From positions 3,596,001 through 3,660,000 of the forward strand of contig JAUDYN010000004.1 of NCBI GenBank assembly GCA_030407005.1: a DNA stretch of 64,000 nt, read 5' to 3'. Position 1 is the first letter of the stretch; every line of letters begins with the position of its first letter. Of the stretch, positions 1-10,551 are shown in pieces. Origin of the DNA: Desarmillaria ectypa. Its lineage: Eukaryota; Basidiomycota; Agaricomycetes; Agaricales; Physalacriaceae. The position numbers and the translations under genes are program-made. A model generated the notes under the pieces. It was given only the letters and a program-made list of their open reading frames with translations. It searched no databases and was not told the origin of the DNA.

Positions 1-979
1 TGACCTTGGTGGCTGGCTTGGTGGATGGTAATTGAAGGATGAGTCCAGTTGCAAGTGTGTGGGAAGATATGCTGATAATTTCAGTGGAGTGAAAATTGCT
101 GAGTATCTTATCAAAGTTGATGGCAGTGCCAGCCAGGATTGACTTGTAGCCAGTGTCTGTGAATGTAGGTCTGTTGAACATGTTGGAGAGGATGTGAAAG
201 GCTTTCCTGGAATTTTAAGAATAGTTTTTGAGTCACTTCTGAACATATCTGTGTTCCTCAGAGAGTGTAGCATCAGTGAGAATATGTTCAACTTTCCAGC
301 CAAGCAAGCTGTGGTCAAGTTCTGGGTGTCTGTTGGTGTGATCTTCATCCTGTCTATCAGAGTTCTCTTCAGAGCTGGACAAGCTCTGAGTGTGGGAATG
401 AGAGGTCCAATCTCATCACCTCTTATTATTGAGATATTCTCAGTCTCGACTAGAGGAGAATGACTGTCTCCTTCTCTGACATAGGTGCTCCCTACTGTTT
501 TGCTGTCCATCATAATGGCCATCTCATCTGTGAGCCTCTCCTGCAAGGTTCTCACTCTCACTGTCAGATCCTTAGATACAATGATTCTAAGTTACTGTCT
601 CAGTGACTTGCCTCTTATGGGAGTCAAGTTGTACAAGCCAAGATTTGAGTTGTGCAGAATCATCCAGGAATCCATGGTGGGTGCAGACTTGGTGAAGGTG
701 CAGAGTGATTCAGGCTGTGGCCACACCCTTGCTGATAATCCCATCAATGAACTGTTAAATATATTGCTGTAACTCTCATTGGGCAGTGGCTCAAATCTTT
801 GCATGAGGGTCTTCCCTCCTGTTCTTCTCCCATGGCCTCCATGGCTGTCTGTTGGTCTGTTGAGCAGTTTGTCCATCTGCTGGAGGGCCATGAGACATGT
901 TAAATTGAGTTTTTAAAGATGGGATATGAGCAATATTCAAGTAAAGACATAAACTACCAAGGCAATGAGAACTAAGCAA
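1..979 (-). pseudogene. Decayed repeat-type ORF, product unknown
   Basis: Read on the minus strand, this stretch is coding-like but broken. One frame runs about 130 codons from near 480 to 180 (it includes GDEIGPLIPTLRACPALK and RSDSKTILKIPGKPF). The reading then passes by a frameshift near 180 into another frame (ILAGTAINFDKILSNFHS), which runs off the left edge. Upstream, a further open piece (592-891) is separated by stops. The Met/Ser/Thr/Asn-rich protein has no motif I can name. Its position beside a transposon, its decay and its style suggest an ORF from a repetitive element, but that is inference. The gene continues beyond the window, so its full length is unknown. Confidence 0.4.
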
Positions 980-1838
980 CAGAGAGAGAATATTAGATCA
1001 TACCTGGCAAGATGGTGAGAGCACAATAGAGAGAGGCAGGTCTCTTCATTTTCTCCCACTCGCCAGGTGTCTTTACTAAATCAAATATGCTCTGACTCCA
1101 CTTGCAACCTGTCTGGTGAGAGTTACTAAGCACTATCAAGATAAGAGTGGGAGTTCAACTCACTTATATTCTCCTCACTTGCAGCCTCAAAGGCAGAGGG
1201 AATATAGACTTGCTTGTGACCTGAGTTAGGTGGAGAGTGAGGGGGATGTGGGAAGCATTGGTATAGCAATGATTCATGCACATTGTCCTTCTCACTTGCA
1301 GCCTTGCTAATGCGAAAGGTGGAGAGGATTTGTGTCTCACTTTCAGCCTGAGAGGCAGAGACACATGAGTGGAGAGGGTGAGCATCAGTATGTGGGTACT
1401 CACTTGATGATTACCCTTGTGTAAACTATGTCTAAACCTGATTTTTGATCCCTGATTTTGATGTCGATTCTTTGAGGCAATTTTTACTCAATTCCTCTGA
1501 AACTGGTAGGATGACATAAAATTATGTTTTACATAAACCATCAAAAATTGCTCACTGGTTGTCCTGTCATAACCCATACTTTTAGCAGATGTGGATGATG
1601 TCAGTTTGAACCCTGGGATAAGCACATATTTAGCCTCCAGCTGTGTTGGAAAGAGGGTAACTTAAATATGGTTTTTGACAACAGGCACGTGGTGAGCTTT
1701 TATTCCTTTGCAACATAAGATTTTTGCTTCTGAGTGCCTGGAAGGTTCGTGATTCTCACAGAGCTCTCCCAGAGAAAGGATTGCTCAAATACCAGGGACA
1801 AGTTCTCTTATTCTCATGAAGTTATGGCTCAAAGTTTG
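980..1838. other. Non-coding, with imperfect internal repeats
   Basis: No supportable gene. Between about 1150 and 1390 a short unit recurs imperfectly: 'cacttgcagcct' or 'cactttcagcct' followed by an aggcagag-like stretch and then ggtggagag or agtggagag. It resembles decayed tandem repeats. The rest looks like unique filler up to the transposon end at 1839. Confidence 0.4.
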
Positions 1839-2045
1839 TGTTGTAACTATTGCAGTGGGAGGCTTGCTGAGTAGAAAATACTAAATTGTTGGCTACTAGA
1901 GCTCAAGACGAGCTCCTTAAATACTACAGAATGTATCTAGAATGTTCTACTAAAGTACCTAATTATATCCTAGTATCGTGCCAAATTGATGGTACCAAAG
2001 GTTCGGGAATCTTCTGGCACATGCTTGAAGTTGCAAATCCCAACA
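1839..2045 (+). repeat. Dispersed repeat copy A (5' end of the pogo-like element)
   Basis: This 207-bp segment recurs in direct orientation at 14940-15136. Both copies start with tgttgtaactattgcagtgg and end at cccaaca. They differ by scattered substitutions and by one exact 10-bp deletion (acagaatgta) in copy B. The shared sharp left edge marks the likely left terminus of the transposon. Confidence 0.9.
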
Positions 2046-3110
2046 GTTTGCCTACGGACATCATGCCAACAATTTTGGAGCTGGAAACAGAAGCTCGAAA
2101 GCTCGACGCAGAAGAAGATGAATGACATTAAAAGCAGATTGGCCAAGAGACAGATAGTTACCGATGAGGAAGAGGCCTGGATGGATGGAGCAGGCAATCT
2201 GGTTGACAAGAAGGTTTTACTTGACTGTCTGCGGAAGGAATGTAGTATCAGTAAAGGAGTACGAAACCTTCCTGACCATCTTCAGCTGGCATTCCGCCAT
2301 CTGAAAGATGAAGAAAAATGGAGGGAACAATGGGATGAGTGTGGTGCAAATGTATCAACAGCGAAGCGTGTGCGACAGACTCAGCACCTCGAAGTGACTG
2401 AAATGATGGAACTACGGGTTAACAAAGCCATGCAGCAGAATGTGCTGCTCACGGGTGAAGTCCTTCGCCAGAAGTGGACAAAATTTGCTAATTTCGCAGG
2501 AGTGCCCAAAAATGAATGCCTGAATCTTAACGAAGGTTGACTCACGTCATTCAAGCAGAGACTTGGGCTCAAGGGCATAAAATGCCATGGTGAGGTGGCG
2601 TCTGCAAATCCCGAGGCTGTCACGGCAGAGCATAAACGAATGCAGGATATAATAAAGCAGTACTCAGATGAGGATACCTTTAACATGGACGAAACAGCTT
2701 TGTTCTTCGTGTATGCTTTCTCTTCATCTCTTATTCTTTAACTGCTCACTCCACCACCTCAGGTTACCCCTAGATCGTGGCCTTTCGAATAAAAAATAGT
2801 CAGGTGTAAAAGGGAACAAGGTTCAGCTGACTTACGTTTTCGCTGTTAATGCCACAGGCTCTATAAAGCGTCTCGCCTTCATCATTGGAAAAGCCAAAAG
2901 ACCTTGTGCATTTGGGCGGAAAACCGGTGAGCAGCTCAGCTTCAACTATCGCAACAATGCGAAAGCAGGGATGACCACAGTGTTGTATGTGGAATGGTTG
3001 CTGAAGTGGGAAGCCGAGCTGGCACGCAAGAGACGGAAGATTCTTCTGTTGCAGGACAACTTCTCAGCACACATTGTCCCAGAAGGACTCAAGTGGGTGA
3101 GCAGCCAATG
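1839..3110 (+). mobile_element. Truncated pogo-like (Tc1/mariner superfamily) DNA transposon, transposase pseudogene
   Basis: The reading follows the fungal pogo/Tigger transposase pattern. An N-terminal part (1886-2125, ending ELETEARKLDAEEDE) is followed by a frame change near 2110-2125 into 1986-2540 (DEEEAWMDGAGNLVDKK). Next come a CENP-B-type helix-turn-helix (FKQRLGLKGIK), the first catalytic Asp block (FNMDETALFF, about 2683-2712), an intron-like gap, and the second Asp block (LLLQDNFSAH, about 3044-3073). It is dead. There is a TGA where the family has Trp (2538-2540) and a TAG inside the NKKxSGVKG block near 2800. The protein also ends after the second Asp, so the third catalytic acidic block is missing. 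The left end at 1839 is set by a second genomic copy of the same 5' sequence. I found no matching inverted end on the right, so the right limit is approximate. Confidence 0.85.
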
Positions 3111-3419
3111 GATAGTCCGACGTTCGTCTTTTCCCTTCTCATCTAGATCCTGCCGTTGGTTGTATTGCTGGCTTCCCATACGCGCTGCTGTGTCCTGGTT
3201 AAGTCAGGATCCTCCTTCGTCTAGCAGTCTGACAATGTGTACAAAGCACGGTCGTCTGACCGGGTTTGTGGTGTGTAATGCCTGCGTATGCCGCCCTTTC
3301 CATGCCATCTTTTTCCGTTCTTCGGAAAGGATGGATTTGGTCGACCTTCGTAGCTTACGGTATGGCGCTTGGACGCCGATCTGGCAGACATGGCAGACAC
3401 TAAACGCTCTGTTCAACAG
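3111..3419. other. Junction between truncated transposon and CFA gene
   Basis: The transposase homology stops shortly after the second Asp block, and the first recognisable CFA exon starts at 3420 behind a good acceptor (ttcaacag). The upstream exon(s) of the CFA gene must lie here or be lost. A short Met-led reading near 3330 ends at a GT but does not join in frame. No other gene is visible. Confidence 0.5.
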
Positions 3420-5213
3420 CCAGGTCGACCATCATGACAGCTCTCGACAAAGGTGTTCAGGAGGGCCTGATAGAAATTGTTGACTGCGATGGAACTACTA
3501 GGAAATTCGAAGCTTGCGGCCAGACTTCCCGTCATGGCCTACTCACGGTTCACGATGAAACGTTTTGGGTTCGCGTATATTTTCCTTATGATATTGGATG
3601 TCTGTATCTCTTTTTTGCACACTTGTTACGCGTTCTTACCGTGCATTATAATTTCGGAAGCCTTCATGAACGGCGACATAAGCTCTCCTTCCATGAAGGA
3701 TATTTTTAATGTGAGTTTATACGTCTTATATGGGGAGTATGCTGCATCTCAACCTTCAGATTTATGTCGACAACTATCCTCATATGAGTGGAGTCCGGTC
3801 TTTGAGCTACAATATCAAACTTGTTCTAGATGTCATCGTACATCGTTTCTTGAGTCACAGGTACCGTCAATCCATACTCAACGTACAGGCATTCCTTGTG
3901 TTGCAAATACAAACTTACGCCATTTCTCCAGGTTGCAGGATACGATACCTCAAATAAACTATACAAGGTGAACGCCAGTGTTTTCTCACAGTTTCTGTAT
4001 TAATCAATCATTAGGCATTTCTTAGTCGAGAAATACAATATTCTTGTCCCATCTGGGGAGACGAAGAAGGCGGTGTGCGTGGTGATCTTACCGGGCAGAG
4101 AACTTACGGTGATCTTGAGCGAGCCCAAGAGCGCAAGATTGACTACGTCCTAAAGAAAGCGAGACTTCGACCTGGGCACCGTCTGTTGGAAATAGGAAGT
4201 GGATGGGGAAGTCTTGCTATTGCGGTGCGAATCACTCAATGGACGATGATGCTGTGTGTTCATTTCTTATTTTCAAAGGCGACCCAGTTGGGATGTACAG
4301 TGGAGTCCTTGGCGCTATCCATAGAACAAAAGACGTTGGCCGAGGAGCGAATAAGGAAGGCGGGATTTAAGTCCCAGGTTCGAATACATTTAACGGATTA
4401 CAGGGAGATGCCTCCGGATTTTGAAAAGGCCTTTGATACATGCATTGCTTTAGAGATGATCGAGGTTCGTTCTCTTCAACCAGCGGTCCATACACTTACA
4501 TCTGTGCATCAGGCCGTTGGAGTTGCATACATGCCGACCTTTATAAAGACAGTTGATTGGGCATTGAAGGATCGCAATGCTGCCGTCGTTCTTTCTGCAA
4601 CTGCTACCCCGATGCCACGTCCACCCAATTTCAGTAGGAATGCTTCCTTGGTTGGGCTCTGCATTATTTATTGCTCATTCGCATTACCAGAGGTGACGAA
4701 TTCATCCGTAAATATCATTGGCCACACGTCATACCTCCCAGTGCTACTTGGCTTGCCCACCAGTTTCACACAGTGCTTCGAGGATGCTTTTCCCTTGATA
4801 GCTGCGAAGACCATGCTTCACGGAAGTCATGACATTCTTGCCGAACTGATATATGTTTGACGTCCATCATAGATTACTACCGATGTCTGCGTGAATGAGC
4901 AAGGCAAGAACCACCTTCTTCGCGCTCCTTGCTATCGTCCTTAGTCATCCTTTGCTAGACACCTTGAAGAGAACTGGACGCCAGATCTTATCCTGTCCCT
5001 CCAAAAACGATACCCAGAATTTTTAGATACACATTCTTTAAATGTGTACGAGCGCAGATGGCTTTACATGCTCGTCTACATGGAAGTGGCTTATTCGCGT
5101 GTCTGGCTTACACTTCATTATTGGACTTTTTATACGGCCTGTAAGTTGTGATATCATGCACATGACACGTGTTTACAGTTTTGTCAGGGATATCCTGCGA
5201 TAGAATGCAGTTG
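3420..5213 (+). pseudogene. Cyclopropane-fatty-acyl-phospholipid synthase, nearly intact but disrupted
   Basis: SAM-dependent CFA synthase family, which adds methylene bridges to unsaturated phospholipid acyl chains. After a fungal-type N-terminal domain (IEIVDCDGTTRKFE, DETFWVRVYFPYDIG) the methyltransferase core is clear: SREIQYSCPIW, RGDLTGQRTYGDLERAQ, the SAM-binding LLEIGSGWGSLAIA, QLGCTVESLALSIEQK, FDTCIALEMIE, RKYHWPHVIPPSAT. Introns with good signals fit the first two thirds: AAT|gtgag at 3709, AAC|gtaca near 3880, AAG|gtgaac near 3968, GCG|gtgcg near 4224, GAG|gttcg near 4464. Near 4830-4900 the frame breaks, and the conserved CLREW reads CLRE followed by TGA. Family sequence then resumes (TPDLILSLQKRYPEFLDT, RRWLYMLVYMEVAYSRVW) to about 5213. 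No start codon is evident. Either a recent pseudogene or a gene with sequence errors. A second relic lies at 15.1-17 kb. Confidence 0.85.
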
Positions 5214-6181
5214 ATCATTGGTTGATTACCCTTTTTTGGCTACGCGGCATCAGAAATGCACCTATATCGAACCTGGAATTGACCTACCGGCTCTAGACTC
5301 GAACCAGTGAGACTGGTTCGAGTATATACAGACCTGTTGAAGCATACAGCTCATTTAATCCATCCGATCTTCCCTCCCGCTTTCGCATCCCACTTTATCT
5401 TTTTTTTACCTGTTTAGTGTTGGACTTGGGATAACAACAATTATACTGTCATCTTTGTTTGACGCCTTCCTATGTTACGAGGCTTGTCAGCCATGGCTGT
5501 CTGTTCGGTCTCTAGCTACCTAAGGGCTCACCGTGGGTGAAAGTTCGCGCATCATTCTCGCAGATTCTAGCAAACTGCTATGTATCAAGTAGCGCGTCTT
5601 ATCTGAGTGGCTTCAAGCCGTCGCTACTCATTGAAGCACCAGCTTCAGCAAGTAGGCACCAAGCCGATCCAAACTTGCTTCATCACGCATACGAGAGATG
5701 TTCTCTGCAGAAAAAGCATTTGGGTTAATTCCGCCTCTGGGTCGTAGTCTGGCGTCGATGAAATCCCAACCGCATTTGAGGTGCTATCTGGAAGTCAGTA
5801 GCTTTGTTTGAAGGTTCCGATCGCTGGGAAGTCGTCGTGTTCTTTCCTCCAGTGTTGCCAAAGTCGTTGCCGGTCAGCCACATGCATAGTAAAATTGAAT
5901 CCAAAGATACATAAAATCTGACAGATATGGCGGCTATGGCTGTTCGCTGTAAACTCAGAGTGTGAGGGCGCCAATCGCGGCCAGCGTACTTTCATACAAA
6001 TGGACTTGGTGAAGAAGTTTGCAGAACTCGCCGAGCAATCATGATGGGCTACAAAAGTAATCACACCTACATAACCACATTGTCTTTGTTTCATGTGAAG
6101 GCGATGCTTGATATACATAGTCTTCGAATTATAAATGCCAAACATTGCTCTGATTGGGGTCAAAGCATACTGCACGTAGCT
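5214..6181. other. Intergenic, no gene supported
   Basis: It holds a pyrimidine-rich stretch (about 5365-5410) and a perfect hairpin at 5297-5323. The open frames at 5537-5728 (+) and 5795-6175 (-) have no recognisable composition or motifs and are probably chance. Confidence 0.5.
5297..5323. repeat. Perfect 12-bp inverted repeat, 3-nt loop
   Basis: actcgaaccagt, then gag, then actggttcgagt: arms match at 12 of 12 positions. It lies about 80 bp after the end of CFA homology. It resembles a tRNA T-arm (ggttcgagt), but no acceptor, D or anticodon arms surround it. Confidence 0.85.
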
Positions 6182-7569
6182 TTAGAATGTTATCTTCTTG
6201 TTGGAATTTGAGGACGGGAGGATGGCAGCGGATTGTCGCTGGGCTTGCGCTAGCGCAGCCCCAGGTCTAGGCCGATTGCGATAATTAGCAGCACTCACTC
6301 CACTTCGTCTCTCATTGCCTTCAACTTTATTGTGTTTCGGCACCAGGTGAGAATCATCCTCTCCTTCTTTCACGATATTGCCCTCCACCTCAGTGTCCCC
6401 GACATGCTTGCGTTCCCGGTTCGGCTCCTGCCTCTTATTCTTCTTGTCGAAGGGCTGCTTCCGCTTTTCTGGTACAGGACCTTTCGGTTTCGATGCGCCA
6501 CGTCGTACAGCATCCGCCGACGCATACTCGACGACAAGATCTCGGCCGTTCATGTGATGATTCTTAATGTTGATCAGCGCGGCTGTAGCGTTTTCGATAC
6601 TTGAGAAGTCAACGAATGCAAATCTGAGGGACTGATGAGTATGAGAATTGATGTGACCCACTGCGGGAGGACATTACCCTTTACAAGCACCGCTGTCCTC
6701 GAATGTACCCATGCGTATCTTTCGTATCCACGGATCCTTTGCTTCTTGCGCCTCGACCTCCGCTTTATCCTTTTCCTTCAGGTTTCGATGGCCCTCGAAT
6801 AATTGGCGAATGGAATCGTTGGTAGTATCGAATCCCAAATTACCCAGGAATAGTGTAGGTGCTGGAGGTTGTTTCTGCACACGTAAAATTTTCTGTGCTG
6901 ATTTTGAATGCGTTTTGCCACCAGCTAACAGTTTGCTGTCTTCTATGACTGGAACTGATGGTCTTCCTGCAAAATCGTCACCTGGAAAAAGGTGGCTCAG
7001 TGGTTGTCCAAGTAGAAAAGGGAATACATGCGCACCATCCTTAATCAATAGTTTTCTTCCTATTAAATGTCTTTCGGATAGACCAATGGCAGCAGTTTTT
7101 GCTTCGGGAGTCGCGAAATCGACGTAAGCAAAGCTATAAAACAGCTCGGTCGAAACGACGGGTAGAAAGACGGCATATACACGCACCCCCGATTTTCTCC
7201 CTTCACCCCAGGTTTCGCCGACGGCTTCGTGGGCATATGTATGCGCGTGATCTCTCCAACACCTTCAAAGAACGTCCGCAGAGCATCTGAGGTGGTCTTG
7301 TACGACAAGTTCCCTACCCATATCGAGTTCTGTCGCTTCCCAGAGGCGTCGAGTTTGGGTTTTTTAGTAGCAGAGGGATGCTCCTTTTCTAACTTTGTCT
7401 TCTTTTTCTGTCGACGTTTTTCAGCATGAGAAAGAACAGTTGGTCCGCCTTCGTCTGAATCGCTGAAAACACTGTCAGCCCGTTTTCGTTTGAGGGGAGG
7501 AGAGGATAATGTTGGACTGGAGTTTCTCGAGCTAGAGTTAGTACTGCTAGCAGAGGAAGTTGAAGACAT
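6182..7569 (-). CDS. NOP13: Nop13-like nucleolar RNA-binding protein, two RRMs
   Basis: Predicted 408-aa protein from four exons (7569-7187, 7133-7036, 6981-6678, 6623-6182), all joins in frame with GT-AG introns of 53-54 nt. The N-terminal 80 residues are Ser-rich then Lys-rich (nuclear/nucleolar type). RRM1 starts near residue 82 (RNP2-like SIWVGNLSYK; RNP1-like GFAYVDFATP across the first intron). RRM2 starts near 203 (TLFLGNLGF; GFAFVDFSSI, followed by NGRDLVVEYAS). The tail is basic and carries KRKQPFDKKNKRQ. Domain order, size and the acidic/basic insert before RRM2's second half fit yeast Nop13, a nucleolar protein linked to pre-ribosomes. Naming rests on architecture only, so another nucleolar double-RRM protein is possible. 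The Ser-rich ATG at 7569 is the only good start. Divergent from the cystathionine synthase gene. Confidence 0.85.
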
Positions 7570-8042
7570 GATGGTAGATAAAGGAAGAGAAGCTATTACT
7601 GCATTACAATTATGACGAAAATTTTACCATAATCGATCATTGGCACCTCCGCCTTCATTCCTTCCATCTCCCTAGTATTGCCGGTCTGACGCTGGTATTC
7701 CATGTCTTGAAGGATTGATAAAGCGTCCATTATTCTTTACATTTCGGTTCCATTTCACAGAAAAACGGCCAAGAAAAAATATTCCACCCAACTAGTGTCT
7801 ATATGCATGCTAGATGCAACTCGTACTGACTGTCAAGGCTCAGTCTTGTGATAACTGTCTGAAGGCGTCAGGCCTTCAGGATGCCAAACTTGGTACGACT
7901 GTCCGGTTCGTTGAATTCCGATATCACCTCAATTATCACCCACCACAGACGGATAAAATTCCGGTTCTCCGAGTCAGATTTGAGCGCATATATCTTGCCT
8001 TCCGCATTTTCCTCCTCATTATTTAGTTCGTACACCACACCG
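7570..8042. promoter_or_regulatory. Divergent intergenic region, NOP13-like / cystathionine gamma-synthase
   Basis: 473 bp between two start codons pointing away from each other, so promoters of both genes must lie here. I see no clear TATA box. An open frame (7814-8026) crosses it but has no coding character. Confidence 0.6.
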
Positions 8043-9970
8043 ATGATTGGAGGAATTCAGCTAGCCGCATTAGGAGACGCGATCCCACCCAACGTCCCGC
8101 ATACGATTGTCTGTTCCTTACCCGCTTGGCAGGATGTTGTCGGCTTCGTAGAAGGGGATGAAAAAGTCTCGACTTCACTAAAGGCAGGATATCCCCGACA
8201 AAAGATCCATGACTACGTGAAAGCGGTGCGTCTCAGTGCAGATGAGATTGAGTACTGCCTCTAAATCGCATTTTGCGCGCTTAGCTATGGAAGATCTGTT
8301 CTCAAATCCACGGCATCGAAGGAGAAGAATGTGCTCTCTCGTTTTCACGTAAATCTGTTGAAGAATGCGTGTTGTATGTGAAAAAGCACGCAGAGACACC
8401 TGGAGAACCTCGTGTATGCCTTTTCGAAATTCCCTACAAAAGCGGCATAGACGTCTCTGGGTTTCCGGAGGTCTTTGCCGTATTCTTTCCTTCGTCCGCT
8501 TTCACGGAGGCATCTCAGTTCATGATGTATACCGGCTCAGGGATATCGGCACGTTTCGCAGAGCTGTGTCTTGAGTGTATACCTGAAGAGCTGGTTGATA
8601 CCAGCACTTTCGTTATACCCCTCAAGACCATGAATTGGCGCGACCAAGAGTATTATCAGATCTATAGACCCGTTGAAACTGGATCGGAGGCCAAAAGCGT
8701 CCTCCGTAGACTATTTGCTGGAGACTTTGGAGATGGGACGACCAACATACGGGGCGTGCCAGGCGTGTCTTCGGATGACGTCTACCTGTATCCCAGTGGT
8801 ATGAACACTATCTGGCATCTCCATCTCATGATTCTGGATACGCGTCCCAAGGGACTGAAGAGCGCCGCGTTCAAGTATGGCTTTCCTTTCTTTGAAATCT
8901 CCTCTTATATCTGATGAGATCGAGCAGCGTTTTGTATTCACATTCTCATAATCTTATCGAAGGATGGGGGGCCGGACACTACGTTATCGGAAGTGGATCT
9001 ATCGCTGAACTTGAGACTTTGCTGGCCTCAGAGCAGGCAAAGAATCTTGAGCAGCCACCGCTTGCTGCACTCTACATAGATTTTCCCACCAACCCTATGC
9101 TCCAGTCTCCTGATGTTTCTCGTCTGCGGGAGCTCGCTGATCAATATCATGTCCCCTTGATCATCGATGAAACTGTCGGCAACCTCATTAACGTTCAACT
9201 GCTCCCTTATGCGGACATTGTTGTATGTAGCCTTACCAAGATCATCAGCGGGCTTGCAAACGTCATGGGTGGGGCGTGAGTGTATTTAATATCAATCTTT
9301 TCTCATGCTCATTGCCACAACTAGCCTTCTCCTCAACCCAGCGTCTCCATACTACTCAGCATTCAAGGCGCACATAGAAAAGACGTATCTGGACACCTAT
9401 TTCAGCGAGGATGCCATCTGCTTGGAAGCGAACACACGAGATATTAAGCAGCGCATCGCGATCGTGGACAAGAACGCCGAAGCTGTGGCTGATTACCTCT
9501 ATGCGCGGTCACAAACACCCCAAGGTTCCTTTATCAAGCAGGTGTTGTACCCCAAATACCAGACACGCGAGATTTATGAGCGATATCTTAATAAAGAATC
9601 GACAAGACCGGGATACGGGGGTCTGTTGTCGATTTCCTTCAACTCCCTGGCAGTTGCGAAAGTGTTTTACGATGCTCTGCCATGCTATAAGGGTATCACC
9701 TTTGGTACAATCTTCACACTCGCCATCCCCTTCACGGAAATGTCGTTCCACTCGAAGCTCCAATGGGCGGAAGAGAATGGAGTGGATCACGCCTTGGTGA
9801 GTAACTTTTCTCGGCGTTATCGGCCTTGTTCAGTGATGGCGTTGTAGATAAGGATAAGTATTGGAATGGAGGACTGGGAGAGTTTGAAAGATGGGTTCGA
9901 TGTAGCTTTGGCAGCCACTGAAGATGCGGCGCTGGCAACCAAGTTCAATGAAGATCCGGTTGTGCAGTAA
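8043..9970 (+). CDS. Cystathionine gamma-synthase, PLP-dependent
   Basis: Predicted 571-aa enzyme of the Cys/Met-metabolism PLP family. It condenses an activated homoserine ester with cysteine to give cystathionine in the methionine/transsulfuration route. Five exons (8043-8225, 8285-8874, 8928-9275, 9325-9796, 9848-9970) join in frame. The PLP lysine is expected in CSLTKIISG (about residue 362), preceded by the cofactor-binding Asp of LIIDET about 24 residues earlier. The substrate-pocket block YPSGMN sits in exon 2 and YIDFPTNP in exon 3. The long N-terminal extension (IPPNVPHTIVCSLPAW) is typical of the fungal cystathionine synthase branch rather than short bacterial MetB. The start at 8043 is chosen because MIGGIQLAALGDAIPP begins the family-like region; an in-frame codon at 7881 is not supported. 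All motifs look intact. Confidence 0.92.
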
Positions 9971-10551
9971 GCATGTCATTATCTAAGGTACTCTTGATCC
10001 CACACTGCAGCTCAAATCCCTTCGAACAATCATTCCTACTCGAGATTTGGATGATTTGATCGATAGTATCTGTCACTTGAAAATCTGATATTGGTTGGAT
10101 GCTCAATCTTTGGACAGTGTGCATCATCGTCAAAGACCTACTACTTCTCGATAACTCTTGCGCATGGGAGGAGGAAGATGAATAATTCTCGACAGTATTT
10201 TCGCGACTCGCAGTTGAACGGCTGAGAGTTTGGTCAACATATACATTCGTGATCATGAGTGACGTCATAGGCTCTGCACTCTGGGATGAATATCTGCGAC
10301 GAATGTTCCGGCCAGATTGCTTTTCAATATGCAAACATCGGCGAAGTCTTCGAGTGTTTCTAAGGGTGTAGGATGTACCCCATGCTGACCATGTACGCGG
10401 TCGGATTTTTCATCGTAAGACCCTTTGGTGATAGTACGCGTGCGTGACTACAAGGATTCTAGTTAGTTCGAAACCAATTTAATCTGGCAACATTCCAGTC
10501 TATAAAAGGACTAGACAGCACATTCATTAGCACCCAACATCTTTCTTAGCT
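9971..10551. other. Intergenic; OYE promoter with TATA box; unexplained minus-strand frame
   Basis: tataaaag begins at 10501, about 51 bp before the first ATG of the OYE pseudogene: a good TATA box. On the minus strand, a frame ending at the stop 10265-10267 and open back to about 10452 reads GVHPTPLETLEDFADVCILK, which looks protein-like but has no start. A Ser-rich minus frame (9945-10334) overlaps it. Neither is called a gene. Confidence 0.5.

Noticed and set aside
5312..5323. ggttcgagt, a tRNA B-box-like sequence
   Set aside because: It is one arm of the 12-bp hairpin, and no acceptor, D or anticodon stems can be built around it.
5795..6175. 126-codon minus frame downstream of the NOP13-like gene
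   Set aside because: High Cys/His/Arg mix, no motif, no splice logic, and it lies in the 3' flank of a real gene.
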